DNA from: Devosia sp. MC521
GTDB taxonomy: Bacteria; Pseudomonadota; Alphaproteobacteria; Rhizobiales; Devosiaceae
Direction of reading: 5' to 3'
Length of the DNA stretch: 64,000 bases
Assembly (NCBI RefSeq): GCF_014127105.1
Contig: NZ_CP059902.1
Span: 3,006,001-3,070,000 of the forward strand
Positions 1-8,950 of this stretch are shown here, one piece after another. The notes under the pieces were generated by a model, which saw only the letters and a list, made by a program, of their open reading frames with translations, did not search any database and was not told the DNA's origin. How positions within the stretch are numbered: position 1 is the first letter of the stretch; the number at the start of each line of letters is the position of its first letter. Position numbers and translations under genes: made by a program.

Positions 1-584
1 CGGGCTTCGTGGACATGGAAGGACACAGTGGCCTCCTTGATACCCATAATGTCTGCGGCTTCCGCGTGGCTCAGCTCTTCGGCGTAGACCAAGAGCACAG
101 CGTCGCGTTGTTTCTCAGGAAGTGTGCGCACCGCCGCCCAAAGCTCATTGCTTGTGGTGGCCATTTCCTGTTCGGCAGGCTGATCATCGAGTGAGACCTG
201 CGAATAGGCCTTGGCATAGTTCCCACGCGTTTGCCGGGCGCGTTGAAAGTCGCGCACTGCATTGAACGTAATGCGATAGGCCCAACTTGAAAAAGCGCTG
301 CGTCCGTCAAACCCGGCAATGGCCTGGCCGATCTTAACGCAAACTTCCTGAGCGATGTCTTCGGCGTCATCTCGATTTCCGCACCACCGCCACGCGGTAC
401 GGTAGATTGCATCATAGTGCTCAGCTATAAGCACGCCAAAAGCCTCAGGATCACCATTGCGCGCGCGGATCGCTAGCGCATGACTCGTCGCTGTAGTTTT
501 TGGCTCTGGTGCGGCGGACAGTCCCATCACTTGAGCATGCACATTTTTACTCGAACAGCTATTGTGCAGAGTAAGACGCCCCAC
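1..584 (-). CDS. ECF-type RNA polymerase sigma factor (3' end cut by window edge)
   Basis: An extracytoplasmic-function sigma factor that would direct RNA polymerase to a stress regulon. The minus-strand frame shows region 2 (AIRARNGDPEAF followed by YRTAWRWCGNRDDAEDIAQE) and region 4 (LWAAVRTLPEKQRDAVLLVY, then a helix-turn-helix, LSHAEAADIMGIKEATVSFH). The frame runs off the left edge, so the C-terminus and any anti-sigma partner are not visible. The start is uncertain. GTG at 584 has an AAGGAG eight bases upstream. ATG at 527 gives a more usual N-terminus but has no clear ribosome binding site. It is divergent from a small membrane-protein gene. The ECF subgroup cannot be decided from this fragment. 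Confidence 0.85.
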   Translation of the reverse strand, partial: MGRLTLHNSCSSKNVHAQVMGLSAAPEPKTTATSHALAIRARNGDPEAFGVLIAEHYDAIYRTAWRWCGNRDDAEDIAQEVCVKIGQAIAGFDGRSAFSSWAYRITFNAVRDFQRARQTRGNYAKAYSQVSLDDQPAEQEMATTSNELWAAVRTLPEKQRDAVLLVYAEELSHAEAADIMGIKEATVSFHVHEA

Positions 585-632
585 AAGCACCACTCCTTAG
601 GTGTGTGCGGTAAAAAAGTTTGGAACGAGCCA

Positions 633-827
633 ATGACCGAGAAAAAGCCCCTCCCCTTCGGCCTAACCAGTGGACGCATTCTCATTCTTTGCATGGGCGC
701 GCTGCTGGCCATCATCACCATTTCGATGTCGATGGGTGGTCTGCACACCTATGAGGCGCTGAAGGAAGCGAACAACGCTGCCAAAACGGCAACGCCAGCC
801 CAGGTCGAAGTGGCACCAGCCCAATAA
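633..827 (+). CDS. small single-pass membrane protein
   Basis: A 64-residue protein of unknown function. It has a short charged N-terminus (MTEKKPLPFGLTSGR), one hydrophobic helix at about residues 16-34 (ILILCMGALLAIITISMSMGG), and a short tail rich in Ala, Lys and Pro that ends VEVAPAQ. A longer open frame begins upstream at 480. The ATG at 633 is preferred because the residues before it are Cys/His-rich and not protein-like, and because a weak GGAACGAG precedes it. It is divergent from the ECF sigma gene. A role with that sigma factor, for example as a membrane target or regulator, is only a guess from position. It ends just before a bidirectional terminator. Confidence 0.55.
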   Translation: MTEKKPLPFGLTSGRILILCMGALLAIITISMSMGGLHTYEALKEANNAAKTATPAQVEVAPAQ

Positions 828-833
828 ACAAAA

Positions 834-860
834 TGGGCCTCACCGAATTGATGAGGCCCA
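834..860. terminator. bidirectional intrinsic terminator
   Basis: A perfect 9-bp stem, TGGGCCTCA (834-842) with TGAGGCCCA (852-860), and a 9-base loop. On the minus strand it is followed by a T-rich run (TTTTGTTTATT). It sits between the convergent small membrane-protein gene and mnmA and can serve both. Confidence 0.8.
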
Positions 861-873
861 CTTCAATTTCAAA

Positions 874-2025
874 CTATGCCACCAGCGCCTGCGGCACGGC
901 TTCAGCGATAAAGCCGCCGCCGAGGACTTGGCTGGTTTGGCTATCGTCAACGTAGAAGACGCAAGCCTGCCCGGGCGAGATGCCGTATTCGCCAGTGACC
1001 AAGGTCACATATACCTCGCCGTCACGCATTTGAATGACGCCGGGCTGCGGGCCACGGGTGGACCGCACCTTCACTTCCACAGGGGCGCCATTACCCGACG
1101 CTGCTTCGGCCAACGGCACCGAACCCAACCAGTTCACATTGCGCAAACGCACGGTATGGGTCTTGAGCGCTTCGCGCGGACCCACAATGACGCGCCCGGT
1201 CTTGTGCTCGAGCTTAATCACGTAAAGCGGCTCCCCGGCGGCAACGCCGAGCCCCTTACGCTGACCAATGGTGTAATTGACGATACCGTCATGTTCGCCG
1301 AGCACGCGACCGTCCAAATGCACGATCTCGCCCGTAGAGAAGGCTTCCGGATGCATCTTGCGGATGATGTCGGAATATTTCCCCTGCGGCACAAAGCAGA
1401 TGTCTTGGCTGTCGTGCTTTTCCGCAATCTCAAGGCCGAGCTCACGCGCTAGTTCACGCACCTGCGGCTTGCCCATCCCGCCGAGCGGGAAGCGCAAAAA
1501 GTCGAGCTGGTCCTGCGTGGTGGCGAAGAGGAAGTACGTCTGGTCGCGATCGCTATCGACCGGACGGTAAAGCTCGCGCTTGCCGTCGGCACCAATCCGG
1601 TCCTGCACATAGTGCCCCGTTGCCAAAACATCGGCACCAAGGTCACGCGCGACCGTCATGAGATCAACGAACTTCACCGACTGATTGCACGCAATGCACG
1701 GCACTGGCGTTTCGCCCTGCTGATAGGCATTGGCGAAAGGCTCAATCACCGAGCTTTTGAAGCGTTCTTCGTAATCGAGAACATAGTGCGGAATGCCGAG
1801 CTTAGCGGCAACGCGACGCGCATCGTGAATGTCCTGGCCAGCGCAGCACGCACCCTTACGGTGTGTGGCTTCGCCATGGTCATAAAGCTGAAGCGTAACG
1901 CCAACAACTTCATAGCCCTGACGGGCAAGAAGGCCAGCAACAACGGAGGAGTCTACGCCACCGGACATCGCGACAACAACGCGAGTGTCTTCGGGGCGCT
2001 TGGCAATATCAAGCGAGTTCAACAT
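874..2025 (-). CDS. mnmA: tRNA-specific 2-thiouridylase MnmA
   Basis: ATP-dependent enzyme that makes 2-thiouridine at wobble position 34 of tRNAs for Lys, Glu and Gln, using sulfur relayed from a cysteine desulfurase. The N-terminal PP-loop motif SGGVDSSV is clear. The paired catalytic cysteines sit in [10 protein letters not shown] and [10 protein letters not shown], as expected for the family. The length of about 383 residues is normal. The start is placed at ATG 2025 ([13 protein letters not shown]), which has AAGAGAA just upstream. An in-frame TTG at 2052 adds nine unconvincing residues. It appears monocistronic and ends at a bidirectional terminator. Confidence 0.96.
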   Translation of the reverse strand: MLNSLDIAKRPEDTRVVVAMSGGVDSSVVAGLLARQGYEVVGVTLQLYDHGEATHRKGACCAGQDIHDARRVAAKLGIPHYVLDYEERFKSSVIEPFANAYQQGETPVPCIACNQSVKFVDLMTVARDLGADVLATGHYVQDRIGADGKRELYRPVDSDRDQTYFLFATTQDQLDFLRFPLGGMGKPQVRELARELGLEIAEKHDSQDICFVPQGKYSDIIRKMHPEAFSTGEIVHLDGRVLGEHDGIVNYTIGQRKGLGVAAGEPLYVIKLEHKTGRVIVGPREALKTHTVRLRNVNWLGSVPLAEAASGNGAPVEVKVRSTRGPQPGVIQMRDGEVYVTLVTGEYGISPGQACVFYVDDSQTSQVLGGGFIAEAVPQALVA

Positions 2026-2275
2026 TTCTCTTTTGTGTCCGGATGGGTTCAAGGGCCAGCGGAAACTGTGGGGCGCGTTCTACGCCGAAGCGTTAGCGCT
2101 GTCCATTCCTACCCGGCAGCTTTTGCCCCAACACGGTAGTTCTTACTCGGACACCCAGAGCGGCTACCGCATAACAATCCCGCTACACCCCTGAAATCCT
2201 TGAGTTTACTGAGCAGATCTCAAAATGGCAGGGGTTTTGCATCACAACGCTCAGTATTGTGTATTGAGGCTCCCA

Positions 2276-3781
2276 GTGGCTCCTAATTCTTTCGCTATCA
2301 ATGGTGGCAGCTCCAGTGCGGCGGCTCAGGCATTTGCAAGCCAGCAGAGCCAGCCCAGCAATGGCAAAAACTCAGGCGGCAGCGATTTCGCAGCGCTGCT
2401 TTCAGGCACCAATACGAGCAAAGCGGTGGAACCTGCTCCCAAGAAGGATACCCCGCCTCCTACTGAGCCGACTAATTCTGCCGCTCACCAGCACGAACCC
2501 GCTCCTATTGAAGACAACGAAGAAATCGAAGTCGTTGATCCCACAGCTGCGCCGGTGCCGCCGCCTATCGACACCACACAATTGGTTGCGTTGAGCGACG
2601 CTCTGGCGCAGCTCCGCGACAGCTTGGAAAGTGGCCAGGCAATGGACCCGGAATTGCTGGCGCAAATCAACAACACGTTGAGCCAGCTGGCCAATCAGAT
2701 GGGCGTCAATTTTGAAGCTTTGACCGCTTCAGCTGATCTCACAGCGCTGCTCAATGGCGTGCCGAACGATGCGACCTCGGCAGAAGGCTATTTCGCCACG
2801 CTAATCCGGTCGCTCGGGGGCACCAACGGCCTCGATAAATCTGCCGAGGCCGCGGAAGCTATCGCGCAGATCAATGAGAAATTGGCCAAGCTGCTTGCCG
2901 CTATCGAGGCTGGCGAAGTCGACGCCAACAAGCTCGCTTCTTTGGGACTTGCCGCTGACAAGCCGCGTCCCAATGACGTCGAGCAATCTCTTCTCCGCCT
3001 CGCCAAATCAGCAGCAGACCAACCCACCGGCCCGGTATTGGCAGTTCGGACGCTCAAAATGTCCGACCAGCTTCTGGCAGGCAGTGCTGAAGACACGTCT
3101 TCGACGCCGACGACACTTTCCGAGCCCAAGTTTGCCGAAACCAGCACGGCATCTTCAGGCGATGACAACAGTGACGCCAAGCAGTCGAACGACGGCGCAC
3201 CTGCTGACCGTCGCCCTGTGGCTGCCCCGACCACTGCCAAGCTGGCAGATATAATTCCAGCGTCTACCCAGATCGTTGACGTTCCAACTGCGCAAACCGC
3301 AGACATAAAAATTGAAGCTGCCGCCCTGCGCACTATTCCGCAGACCTATTTGTCGAGCCAACAACAGCTCAACATTCCGGCGATAGCCTTTGAAATGTCC
3401 AGGCAGATGGAGGGCGGCATCTCCCGCTTCCAGATTCGCCTAGATCCAGCCGAGCTGGGTCGCATTGATGTGCGTCTCGACGTGGACCAGAATGGTCAGT
3501 TGAACGCCAAACTGATTGTCGAACGGCCAGAAACCCTCGACATGATGCAACGCGACCAGCGCGCACTTGAACGTGCGCTGCAACAAGCCGGCATCGATGC
3601 CCATCGCGCTACGCTCGAATTCTCGCTCAAGCAGAATGACCAGCAAGCCAATCGCGACGGCAGCCCATTTGATCGCGCAGAAGCGTTGCTCGAATCCGAC
3701 GATACGACATCCGAACCTGTTCCACAGGTCACGCTCTACCGCGGCTCACTCCAAGCTAGCGGGCTCAACATCCTTGCTTAG
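2276..3781 (+). CDS. fliK: flagellar hook-length control protein FliK
   Basis: Secreted molecular ruler that sets flagellar hook length and switches export from hook to filament subunits. The long middle part is rich in Ala, Ser, Thr and Pro and of low complexity, as usual for FliK. The C-terminal domain is recognisable: FQIRLDPAELGRIDVRLDVD, then LNAKLIVERPETLDMM and LERALQQAGIDAHRATLEFS. The GTG at 2276 is preferred because GAGG lies six bases upstream; an in-frame ATG at 2225 lacks such a site. It is followed after 10 bases by flgD, so the two are probably cotranscribed. The N-terminal half is too variable to support identity by itself. Confidence 0.88.
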   Translation: MAPNSFAINGGSSSAAAQAFASQQSQPSNGKNSGGSDFAALLSGTNTSKAVEPAPKKDTPPPTEPTNSAAHQHEPAPIEDNEEIEVVDPTAAPVPPPIDTTQLVALSDALAQLRDSLESGQAMDPELLAQINNTLSQLANQMGVNFEALTASADLTALLNGVPNDATSAEGYFATLIRSLGGTNGLDKSAEAAEAIAQINEKLAKLLAAIEAGEVDANKLASLGLAADKPRPNDVEQSLLRLAKSAADQPTGPVLAVRTLKMSDQLLAGSAEDTSSTPTTLSEPKFAETSTASSGDDNSDAKQSNDGAPADRRPVAAPTTAKLADIIPASTQIVDVPTAQTADIKIEAAALRTIPQTYLSSQQQLNIPAIAFEMSRQMEGGISRFQIRLDPAELGRIDVRLDVDQNGQLNAKLIVERPETLDMMQRDQRALERALQQAGIDAHRATLEFSLKQNDQQANRDGSPFDRAEALLESDDTTSEPVPQVTLYRGSLQASGLNILA

Positions 3782-3791
3782 GTGAACTCAA

Positions 3792-4484
3792 ATGGCTGTA
3801 AACGGCGTAACTGGCTCATCAACCACGTCGGCCTCGTCAACTGCGCGATCAACGATCGCGCAGAACTTTGACACATTCCTGTCGATTCTGACGACGCAGC
3901 TAAGAAACCAAAATCCGCTCGACCCCTTGGATACGAACCAGTTCACCCAACAACTGGTTCAATTCACTGGGGTTGAGCAGCAGCTCAAGACCAATGACTT
4001 CTTGGAAGCTCTGCTGGCCAATACGCAGAATCAGGGTCGCGTCGATGCGGTCTCCTATATTGGCAAGGAAGTGACCGCCTCGGGCAAAACTGGGGAACTC
4101 AAAGAGGGCGGGGCGATGTGGACGTACAACGCCGCCTCACCCGTCGCCAACGCGACGGTCACCATCAAGAATGCAACAGGCAGCGTGGTCTATGTGGAGC
4201 AAGGCTCGCTCAATGCGGGCGTGGGCAACTTCCTCTGGACCGGAGCGGGTTCGGACGGCAACAAGCAGCCCGACGGCGTCTACACAATCGAGATCACCGG
4301 CACCAATGTGAGCGGCAATGCCATTTCGATATCGACCTCCAGCGTTGGAGTCGTCACCGCCGTCGATTTTAGCGGTGCTGAGCCAGTCCTCACCGTTGGA
4401 CGCAACAAGGTCGCCCTCAAGGACGTCACCAGCGTGCGCAGCACCGGCCAAGTGACGACACCGCCACCCGCCACTGGCAGTTGA
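3792..4484 (+). CDS. flgD: flagellar hook cap / basal-body rod modification protein FlgD
   Basis: FlgD caps the growing hook and guides polymerisation of FlgE; it is exported through the flagellar type III apparatus. The conserved N-terminal export and cap segment is present: FLSILTTQLRNQNPLDPLDT followed by FTQQLVQFTGVEQQLKTND. The rest contains the Ig-like/tudor region typical of FlgD (WTYNAASPVANATVTIKNAT). The length of 230 residues is normal. AGGTG precedes the ATG. It directly follows fliK and comes before sciP, with a 139-base gap that lacks a convincing terminator. Confidence 0.95.
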   Translation: MAVNGVTGSSTTSASSTARSTIAQNFDTFLSILTTQLRNQNPLDPLDTNQFTQQLVQFTGVEQQLKTNDFLEALLANTQNQGRVDAVSYIGKEVTASGKTGELKEGGAMWTYNAASPVANATVTIKNATGSVVYVEQGSLNAGVGNFLWTGAGSDGNKQPDGVYTIEITGTNVSGNAISISTSSVGVVTAVDFSGAEPVLTVGRNKVALKDVTSVRSTGQVTTPPPATGS

Positions 4485-4623
4485 AATAGACTGCCGTGTG
4501 TAGGCCAAAAGCTGTCCGCAATCATACGCTACTGTTAACCTATTGTAAGTTTCCCCTTAGGGGTATTTTAAGGCCACTGCCCTACTCTCACCATCATATG
4601 GTCAGGTTTGAGTAGAGAGTAAA

Positions 4624-4902
4624 ATGACCGTACAGATGCGTCCTCGCGTGAAGTACGTTATTGGCCCGGATGGCAGCCCGCTAACTATTGCGGATCTGCC
4701 CCCAGCCAATACACGACGGTGGGTTATCCGTCGGAAGGCCGAAGTTGTTGCTGCCGTTCGCGGTGGGCTGCTAAGCCTAGAAGAAGCATGTGAGCGTTAT
4801 ACGCTCAGCGTCGATGAGTTTCTCAATTGGCAGGCAGCCATCGACAAGCACGGCCTTGCGGGGCTGCGCACCACTTGGATTCAGCATTACCGAGAGGGAT
4901 AA
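4624..4902 (+). CDS. sciP: CtrA inhibitor SciP (DUF1153)
   Basis: Small helix-turn-helix protein that, in Caulobacter, binds CtrA and blocks activation of CtrA-dependent promoters. It has the DUF1153 signature through its whole 92 residues: VKYVIGPDGSPLTIADLPP, NTRRWVIRRKAEVVAAVRGG, LSLEEACERYTLSVDEFLNW. Position also fits: in Caulobacter sciP lies just ahead of the fliF operon, and here the next gene is fliF, preceded by a consensus CtrA box. A strong terminator follows, so sciP is a separate unit from fliF. Function is inferred from the family. Confidence 0.95.
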   Translation: MTVQMRPRVKYVIGPDGSPLTIADLPPANTRRWVIRRKAEVVAAVRGGLLSLEEACERYTLSVDEFLNWQAAIDKHGLAGLRTTWIQHYREG

Positions 4903-4995
4903 AATGCGTAGGGCTCCGGCCCAACTTGGGTTTCCCACAGTTGCATCTTCCCTAGACCCTCAAAAAGGGTCAGTCACAAGTCTGCCACAAATCTT

Positions 4996-5023
4996 AACCC
5001 GCCGGCGAAAGCTGGCGGGTTTT
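4996..5023 (+). terminator. intrinsic terminator after sciP
   Basis: CCCGCCGGC (4998-5006) pairs with GCTGGCGGG (5011-5019), with one G-T pair, around a GAAA tetraloop, and TTTT follows. AA/TT pairs extend the stem. A smaller hairpin (GACCCT/AGGGTC, 4955-4971) lies just upstream, without its own T run. Confidence 0.85.
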
Positions 5024-5121
5024 CGCATTGTAAATCCACAGCTTATGACGAACGTGCCTCCCCAGCAAATGCTTGGGTGGCAGGCAGTTATTGCCGGGTA
5101 TTTGCAAAATGCGGCAATCGG

Positions 5122-5138
5122 TTAACACCTTGTTAACC
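5122..5138 (+). promoter_or_regulatory. CtrA binding box upstream of fliF
   Basis: TTAA (5122-5125), seven bases, then TTAACC (5133-5138). This is an exact match to the full CtrA consensus TTAA-N7-TTAAC. It lies 71 bases before the likely fliF start, after the sciP terminator, so it should control the fliF-fliG-fliH-fliN-flbD operon. This matches the known CtrA control of the Caulobacter fliF operon. Confidence 0.8.
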
Positions 5139-5208
5139 ATCAAATAGGTAAATTTTGCCCAGCGGTTGGTGGGGGCTCCAGCGACCGAACGAGTCGCAGA
5201 GTGAACGC

Positions 5209-6837
5209 GTGGAAACCTTAACTACATTTATCAACCGGATCGGAATGGCCCGCCTTGCGGCAATGGCTCTCGTTGCGGTTCTCATGCTCGGATTTTTCGG
5301 GTTTCTTATCATGCGCGCCCAGACCCCAAATCTGGCGCCTCTCTATTCTGGATTAACGTTAGAAGATTCATCGGCAATCATTACCGAGCTGCAGACGCTC
5401 AACATGCCGCACGAAATTCGCGGCGACGGTGACACTATTCTGATCCCGCGCGATCAGATCACCACCGTCCGTATGCAGCTTGCTGGCGAAGGTCTGCCGA
5501 CCCGCGGCCAAGTGGGCTATGAAATTTTCGACCAGCAGTCGACGCTCGGCGCGACCAGCTTTGTCCAGAACATCAACAATGTTCGCGCCCTTGAAGGCGA
5601 ACTCGCACGGACCATCACGTCCCTGACCCGCATCAAAAGTGCGCGCGTGCATTTGGTTCTGCCAGAGCGTGAACTTTTCCGTCGCGAACGCAAGGATCCT
5701 TCAGCCTCCATCGTACTTTCGGTCCGCGGTCAACTTTCGAACAACGAAATTCGCGCCGTTCAGCACATGGTCGCCTCGGCCATTGAAGGCCTGAACCCAA
5801 CCCGCGTCTCCATCGTAGACGACCAAGGCAATCTGCTCGCCTCGGGCGCCGAAGGCGACGAAGGCAGCCTCGTCACCGCCAAGAATGAAGAGCGCACGCT
5901 TTCTTATGAAAACCGCATGCGCACCCGCATCGAAGACATGCTGGCAAACGTGGTTGGTGCAGGGCGCGCCCGTGTTGAAGTTGCAGCAGAGCTCGACTTC
6001 AATCGCCAGACCGTAACGCAAGAAACCTTCGATCCTGAAAGCCAAGTTGCACGTTCTATCCAGTCGCGCGAAAGCGAGACCCTGTCGAACGGCGCGAATG
6101 GTCAGGTCACGGTTGCAAACGAGCTTCCAGGCGCCAGCGAGAACGCTGCCAATGGCTTTGCCGAACAGGGCACCTCGCTCGAAGAGACCACCAACTACGA
6201 AATCAATCGTACGACCCAGGTAGCCACCACTGAGCCGGGTGCTGTTAAGCGCCTCTCCGTCGCTGTGGTTGTGGACGGTAGCTATGCCGACGATGGCAAC
6301 GGCAACCTCGCCTACAATCCCCGTAGCGCCGACGAAGTCAGCCAGATCTTGACCCTTGTTCGCTCAGCGGTCGGCTTCTCGGCAGAACGTGGCGACACTG
6401 TTGAAGTGGTCAACATGCAGTTTGCCGAACGCCCAGGCCTTGCTGGCGTAGGCACCGACAACACCGCAGGCCTTCTCGACTTCACCCGTGATGACCTGAT
6501 GAATGGCGCAGAAATGGCCGTCACCCTGCTCATCGCTCTGGCCCTCGTGTTCTTCGTGATGCGCCCTCTGCTCAAGAAGGTTCTGAGCCCAGAAACCGAA
6601 ACGCTTGCTTTGCCCGAAGCAGCTGAGCTCGGCAACCACGCCGTCCTCACTGCCGACGGACAGCTGCTCGACGAGCAGTTGCTCCAACCCCAGGACAAAA
6701 CCCCAGCGTGGGTGGCCAACGCCAAGTCCATGGGCGAAACCCAGCTGCAGACGCTCAAGACCGTCGGCACGCTCGTTGAAGAAAACCCCAAGCAGGCCGC
6801 ACTTATCGTGCGTGACTGGCTCGGCAGCGCGGCGTAA
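5209..6837 (+). CDS. fliF: flagellar MS-ring protein FliF
   Basis: Forms the MS ring in the inner membrane, the first flagellar structure to assemble. It has an N-terminal membrane helix ([20 protein letters not shown]), the YscJ/FliF domain ([20 protein letters not shown], then [20 protein letters not shown]), the periplasmic FliF C-domain, and a second helix near residue 440 ([20 protein letters not shown]) before the cytoplasmic tail that docks FliG. The GTG at 5209 ([10 protein letters not shown]) gives a normal N-terminus. The open frame extends to a TTG at 5155, but that region lies close to the expected transcription start after the CtrA box. First gene of the operon; fliG follows after five bases. 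Confidence 0.95.
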   Translation: METLTTFINRIGMARLAAMALVAVLMLGFFGFLIMRAQTPNLAPLYSGLTLEDSSAIITELQTLNMPHEIRGDGDTILIPRDQITTVRMQLAGEGLPTRGQVGYEIFDQQSTLGATSFVQNINNVRALEGELARTITSLTRIKSARVHLVLPERELFRRERKDPSASIVLSVRGQLSNNEIRAVQHMVASAIEGLNPTRVSIVDDQGNLLASGAEGDEGSLVTAKNEERTLSYENRMRTRIEDMLANVVGAGRARVEVAAELDFNRQTVTQETFDPESQVARSIQSRESETLSNGANGQVTVANELPGASENAANGFAEQGTSLEETTNYEINRTTQVATTEPGAVKRLSVAVVVDGSYADDGNGNLAYNPRSADEVSQILTLVRSAVGFSAERGDTVEVVNMQFAERPGLAGVGTDNTAGLLDFTRDDLMNGAEMAVTLLIALALVFFVMRPLLKKVLSPETETLALPEAAELGNHAVLTADGQLLDEQLLQPQDKTPAWVANAKSMGETQLQTLKTVGTLVEENPKQAALIVRDWLGSAA

Positions 6838-6842
6838 TCGAA

Positions 6843-7919
6843 ATGACCCTCGTTTCTCAGTCTGGCAAAGATCAGAACCTTCAAATCGGCGCCGGCGCAC
6901 TCTTGCAGGTTGGCGGTCAGCAGCGCACCCTTAAGGGCGACGAGAAGGCCGCAGCCCTCGTCCTCGCGCTCGGTCCTGATTACGGCAAGCCCATTTTTGA
7001 CGAACTCGACGAAGTCGAAATCCGTCAGCTTTCCCGCGCCATGGCTCGTCTTGGCCCGATCACGCAGGAAATGCTCGACGATTTGTTGATCGATTTCGTC
7101 ACGAACATCTCCTCGCACGGCAATCTGACCGGCACCACGGACTCCACTGAACGCTTGCTCCTCTCCTTCCTGCCGCAGGAACGTGTGGACGCGATCATGG
7201 AAGAAATCCGCGGTCCGGCTGGCCGTAATATGTGGGAGAAGCTGTCGAACGTTCAGGCGGATGTTCTGGCCGCCTATCTCAAAAACGAATACCCGCAGAC
7301 CATCGCTGTGGTGTTGTCCAAAATCGATCCAGACCACGCCTCCAAGGTCCTCGCCGTTCTGCCAGAAGAATTGGCGATGGACGTGGTGCAGCGCATGCTT
7401 GGCCTAGACCCTGTGCAGAAGGAAATTCTCGAGAAAATCGAGAACACGCTGCGCGTCGAGTTCATGTCCACACTCAACCACCAGAAGCGTCGCGACAGCC
7501 ACGAACAGATGGCTGAAATCTTCAACGCATTCGATCGTCAGACTGAATCGCGCTTCATTACAAGTCTTGAGGAGATTAACCGAGACGATGCCGAGCGCAT
7601 CAAAGCGCTCATGTTTACCTTTGAGGATCTGGCACGGCTCGACACGTCGGCCATCCAGACCCTGCTTGCACGCCTCGACAAGCGTGACCTCGGTATCGCC
7701 CTTAAGGGGGCCAGCGATACCGTCAAGGATGTGTTCTACCGGAACATGTCTGGTCGCGCTGCCAAGGTCTTGCAAGACGATATGCGCGATATGGGCCCGG
7801 TTCGGCTCAAGGATGTTGACGAAGCCCAGACCCGCTTGGTGGCAACGGCAAAAGATCTCGCGGCCAAGGGCGAGATCGTCATCCTTAAGTCCAAAGCCGA
7901 CGACCAGATGGTGGCTTAA
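6843..7919 (+). CDS. fliG: flagellar motor switch protein FliG
   Basis: C-ring protein that couples FliF to FliM and interacts with the MotA stator to generate torque. The N-terminal domain ([20 protein letters not shown]), the middle domain with a [20 protein letters not shown] segment corresponding to the EHPQ region, and the C-terminal torque domain with charged helices ([20 protein letters not shown]) are all present in order. The length of 358 residues is slightly longer than enteric FliG (about 331), from an N-terminal extension seen in other alphaproteobacteria. It is tightly spaced with fliF and fliH (2 bases). Confidence 0.96.
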   Translation: MTLVSQSGKDQNLQIGAGALLQVGGQQRTLKGDEKAAALVLALGPDYGKPIFDELDEVEIRQLSRAMARLGPITQEMLDDLLIDFVTNISSHGNLTGTTDSTERLLLSFLPQERVDAIMEEIRGPAGRNMWEKLSNVQADVLAAYLKNEYPQTIAVVLSKIDPDHASKVLAVLPEELAMDVVQRMLGLDPVQKEILEKIENTLRVEFMSTLNHQKRRDSHEQMAEIFNAFDRQTESRFITSLEEINRDDAERIKALMFTFEDLARLDTSAIQTLLARLDKRDLGIALKGASDTVKDVFYRNMSGRAAKVLQDDMRDMGPVRLKDVDEAQTRLVATAKDLAAKGEIVILKSKADDQMVA

Positions 7920-7921
7920 CC

Positions 7922-8608
7922 ATGGCCCAACCGGTCCGCTATCTTTTCGATCTCGATCTGGGCGAAGAACCCGGACACGTGATCAGACATGTGCCAGCCG
8001 AAGCGGAAGCACCCGCTCCGCCGCCCGTTCCCTCAATCCCCGAGGATTTGGTGGCGCAGCTGATAGCCGACGCCAAACGCGAAGCGTTCGCTGAGGGTGT
8101 AACACAAGGCGAACGCAATGCTGCCAACACAGCAGCACAGACGATCGCCGCACTCGGCACGACACTGGCGACCCAAGTGGCACCCTATGCCCAGGCGCTG
8201 GATGAAGCCATTCATCGCCACCAGTCAGAAGCCGCAAGCTTGGCACTGGCTGTTAGCAAAAAGCTCGCGCATCAACTCGTCGCTCGCCAGCCGACAGTTG
8301 AGCTTGAAGCATTGATAGCGGAGTGCCTCGAAGGCTTGGGGGCCGTCCCACACCTTGTGGTGCGGTGCCACCCTGAAATGGCCGACGCTATTCGGGAGTC
8401 AGCCACCCAACACGTCAATGCCACGGGATTTGCCGGGCGTTTGGTAATCATGGGTGACGAAGACATTCGCCTTGGCGATGGCCGTATGGAATGGGTCAAT
8501 GGCGGTGTCGTGCGCGACATAAGTCAAACGACCATCCAAGTGGAACGCCAAATTTCTGACTACCTTGCTGCGCGTCAGCGCAACCCGAATGCTAAGGAGA
8601 GCGGTTAA
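7922..8608 (+). CDS. fliH: flagellar assembly protein FliH (FlbE-type)
   Basis: Regulator of the flagellar export ATPase FliI. The 228 residues have a charged, Pro-rich N-terminus, a helical middle (DLVAQLIADAKREAFAEGVT then QAEAASLALAVSKKLAHQL-like helices) and a C-terminal part ending VERQISDYLAARQRNPNAK. Sequence similarity to enteric FliH is weak. The call rests on the helical pattern and on position between fliG and fliN, where Caulobacter has flbE/fliH. The stop overlaps the fliN start (TAATG), suggesting translational coupling. Confidence 0.82.
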   Translation: MAQPVRYLFDLDLGEEPGHVIRHVPAEAEAPAPPPVPSIPEDLVAQLIADAKREAFAEGVTQGERNAANTAAQTIAALGTTLATQVAPYAQALDEAIHRHQSEAASLALAVSKKLAHQLVARQPTVELEALIAECLEGLGAVPHLVVRCHPEMADAIRESATQHVNATGFAGRLVIMGDEDIRLGDGRMEWVNGGVVRDISQTTIQVERQISDYLAARQRNPNAKESG

Positions 8609-8940
8609 TGGCCGATCCTGACAACACACTTGAGAGCCTGCTCGACGAGATGGACGCGCCCGAGCGCGCCGAACGCGATGTCACCTATGTCGAACGTACC
8701 GCGGGCGACCTAGAGGCCGTTTTTGACGTACCAGTACGCGTTTCGGTCGTTCTCGGCCGGACCAAAATGCCTGTTTCTCAGCTGCTCAAACTCGATACCG
8801 GGACGGTCATCGAGCTCGACCGCCAAGTTGGCGAAGCCGTAGAAATCTATGTCAACGACCGTTTAATTGCGCGTGGTGAAATCGTGCTGGTGGAAGACCG
8901 GCTGGGTGTCACCATGACCGAAATTATCAAGCCACAATAG
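8608..8940 (+). CDS. fliN: flagellar motor switch protein FliN
   Basis: Component of the C ring that helps switch rotation and docks FliH for export. The 110 residues end in a SpoA/surface-presentation domain: VFDVPVRVSVVLGRTKMPVS, LLKLDTGTVIELDRQVGEAV, EIYVNDRLIARGEIVLVEDR. The acidic, variable N-terminus is usual. AAGGAG lies seven bases upstream of the ATG, inside fliH, so the two are coupled. flbD follows after 10 bases. Confidence 0.95.
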   Translation: MADPDNTLESLLDEMDAPERAERDVTYVERTAGDLEAVFDVPVRVSVVLGRTKMPVSQLLKLDTGTVIELDRQVGEAVEIYVNDRLIARGEIVLVEDRLGVTMTEIIKPQ

Positions 8941-8950
8941 GAGCTCTGCC

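Noticed and set aside
4535-4549. Possible CtrA box before sciP
   Set aside because: TTAA is followed by GTAA after six bases, not TTAA after seven. The match is too weak to claim, although CtrA control of sciP would be reasonable.
4552-4562. CCCCT-T-AGGGG palindrome after flgD as a terminator
   Set aside because: A one-base loop cannot form a hairpin, and no T run of note follows. It may be a protein-binding site, but nothing supports that.
6312-7337. A 341-codon antisense frame across the fliF-fliG junction
   Set aside because: It spans two solid flagellar genes and lacks any supporting signal.
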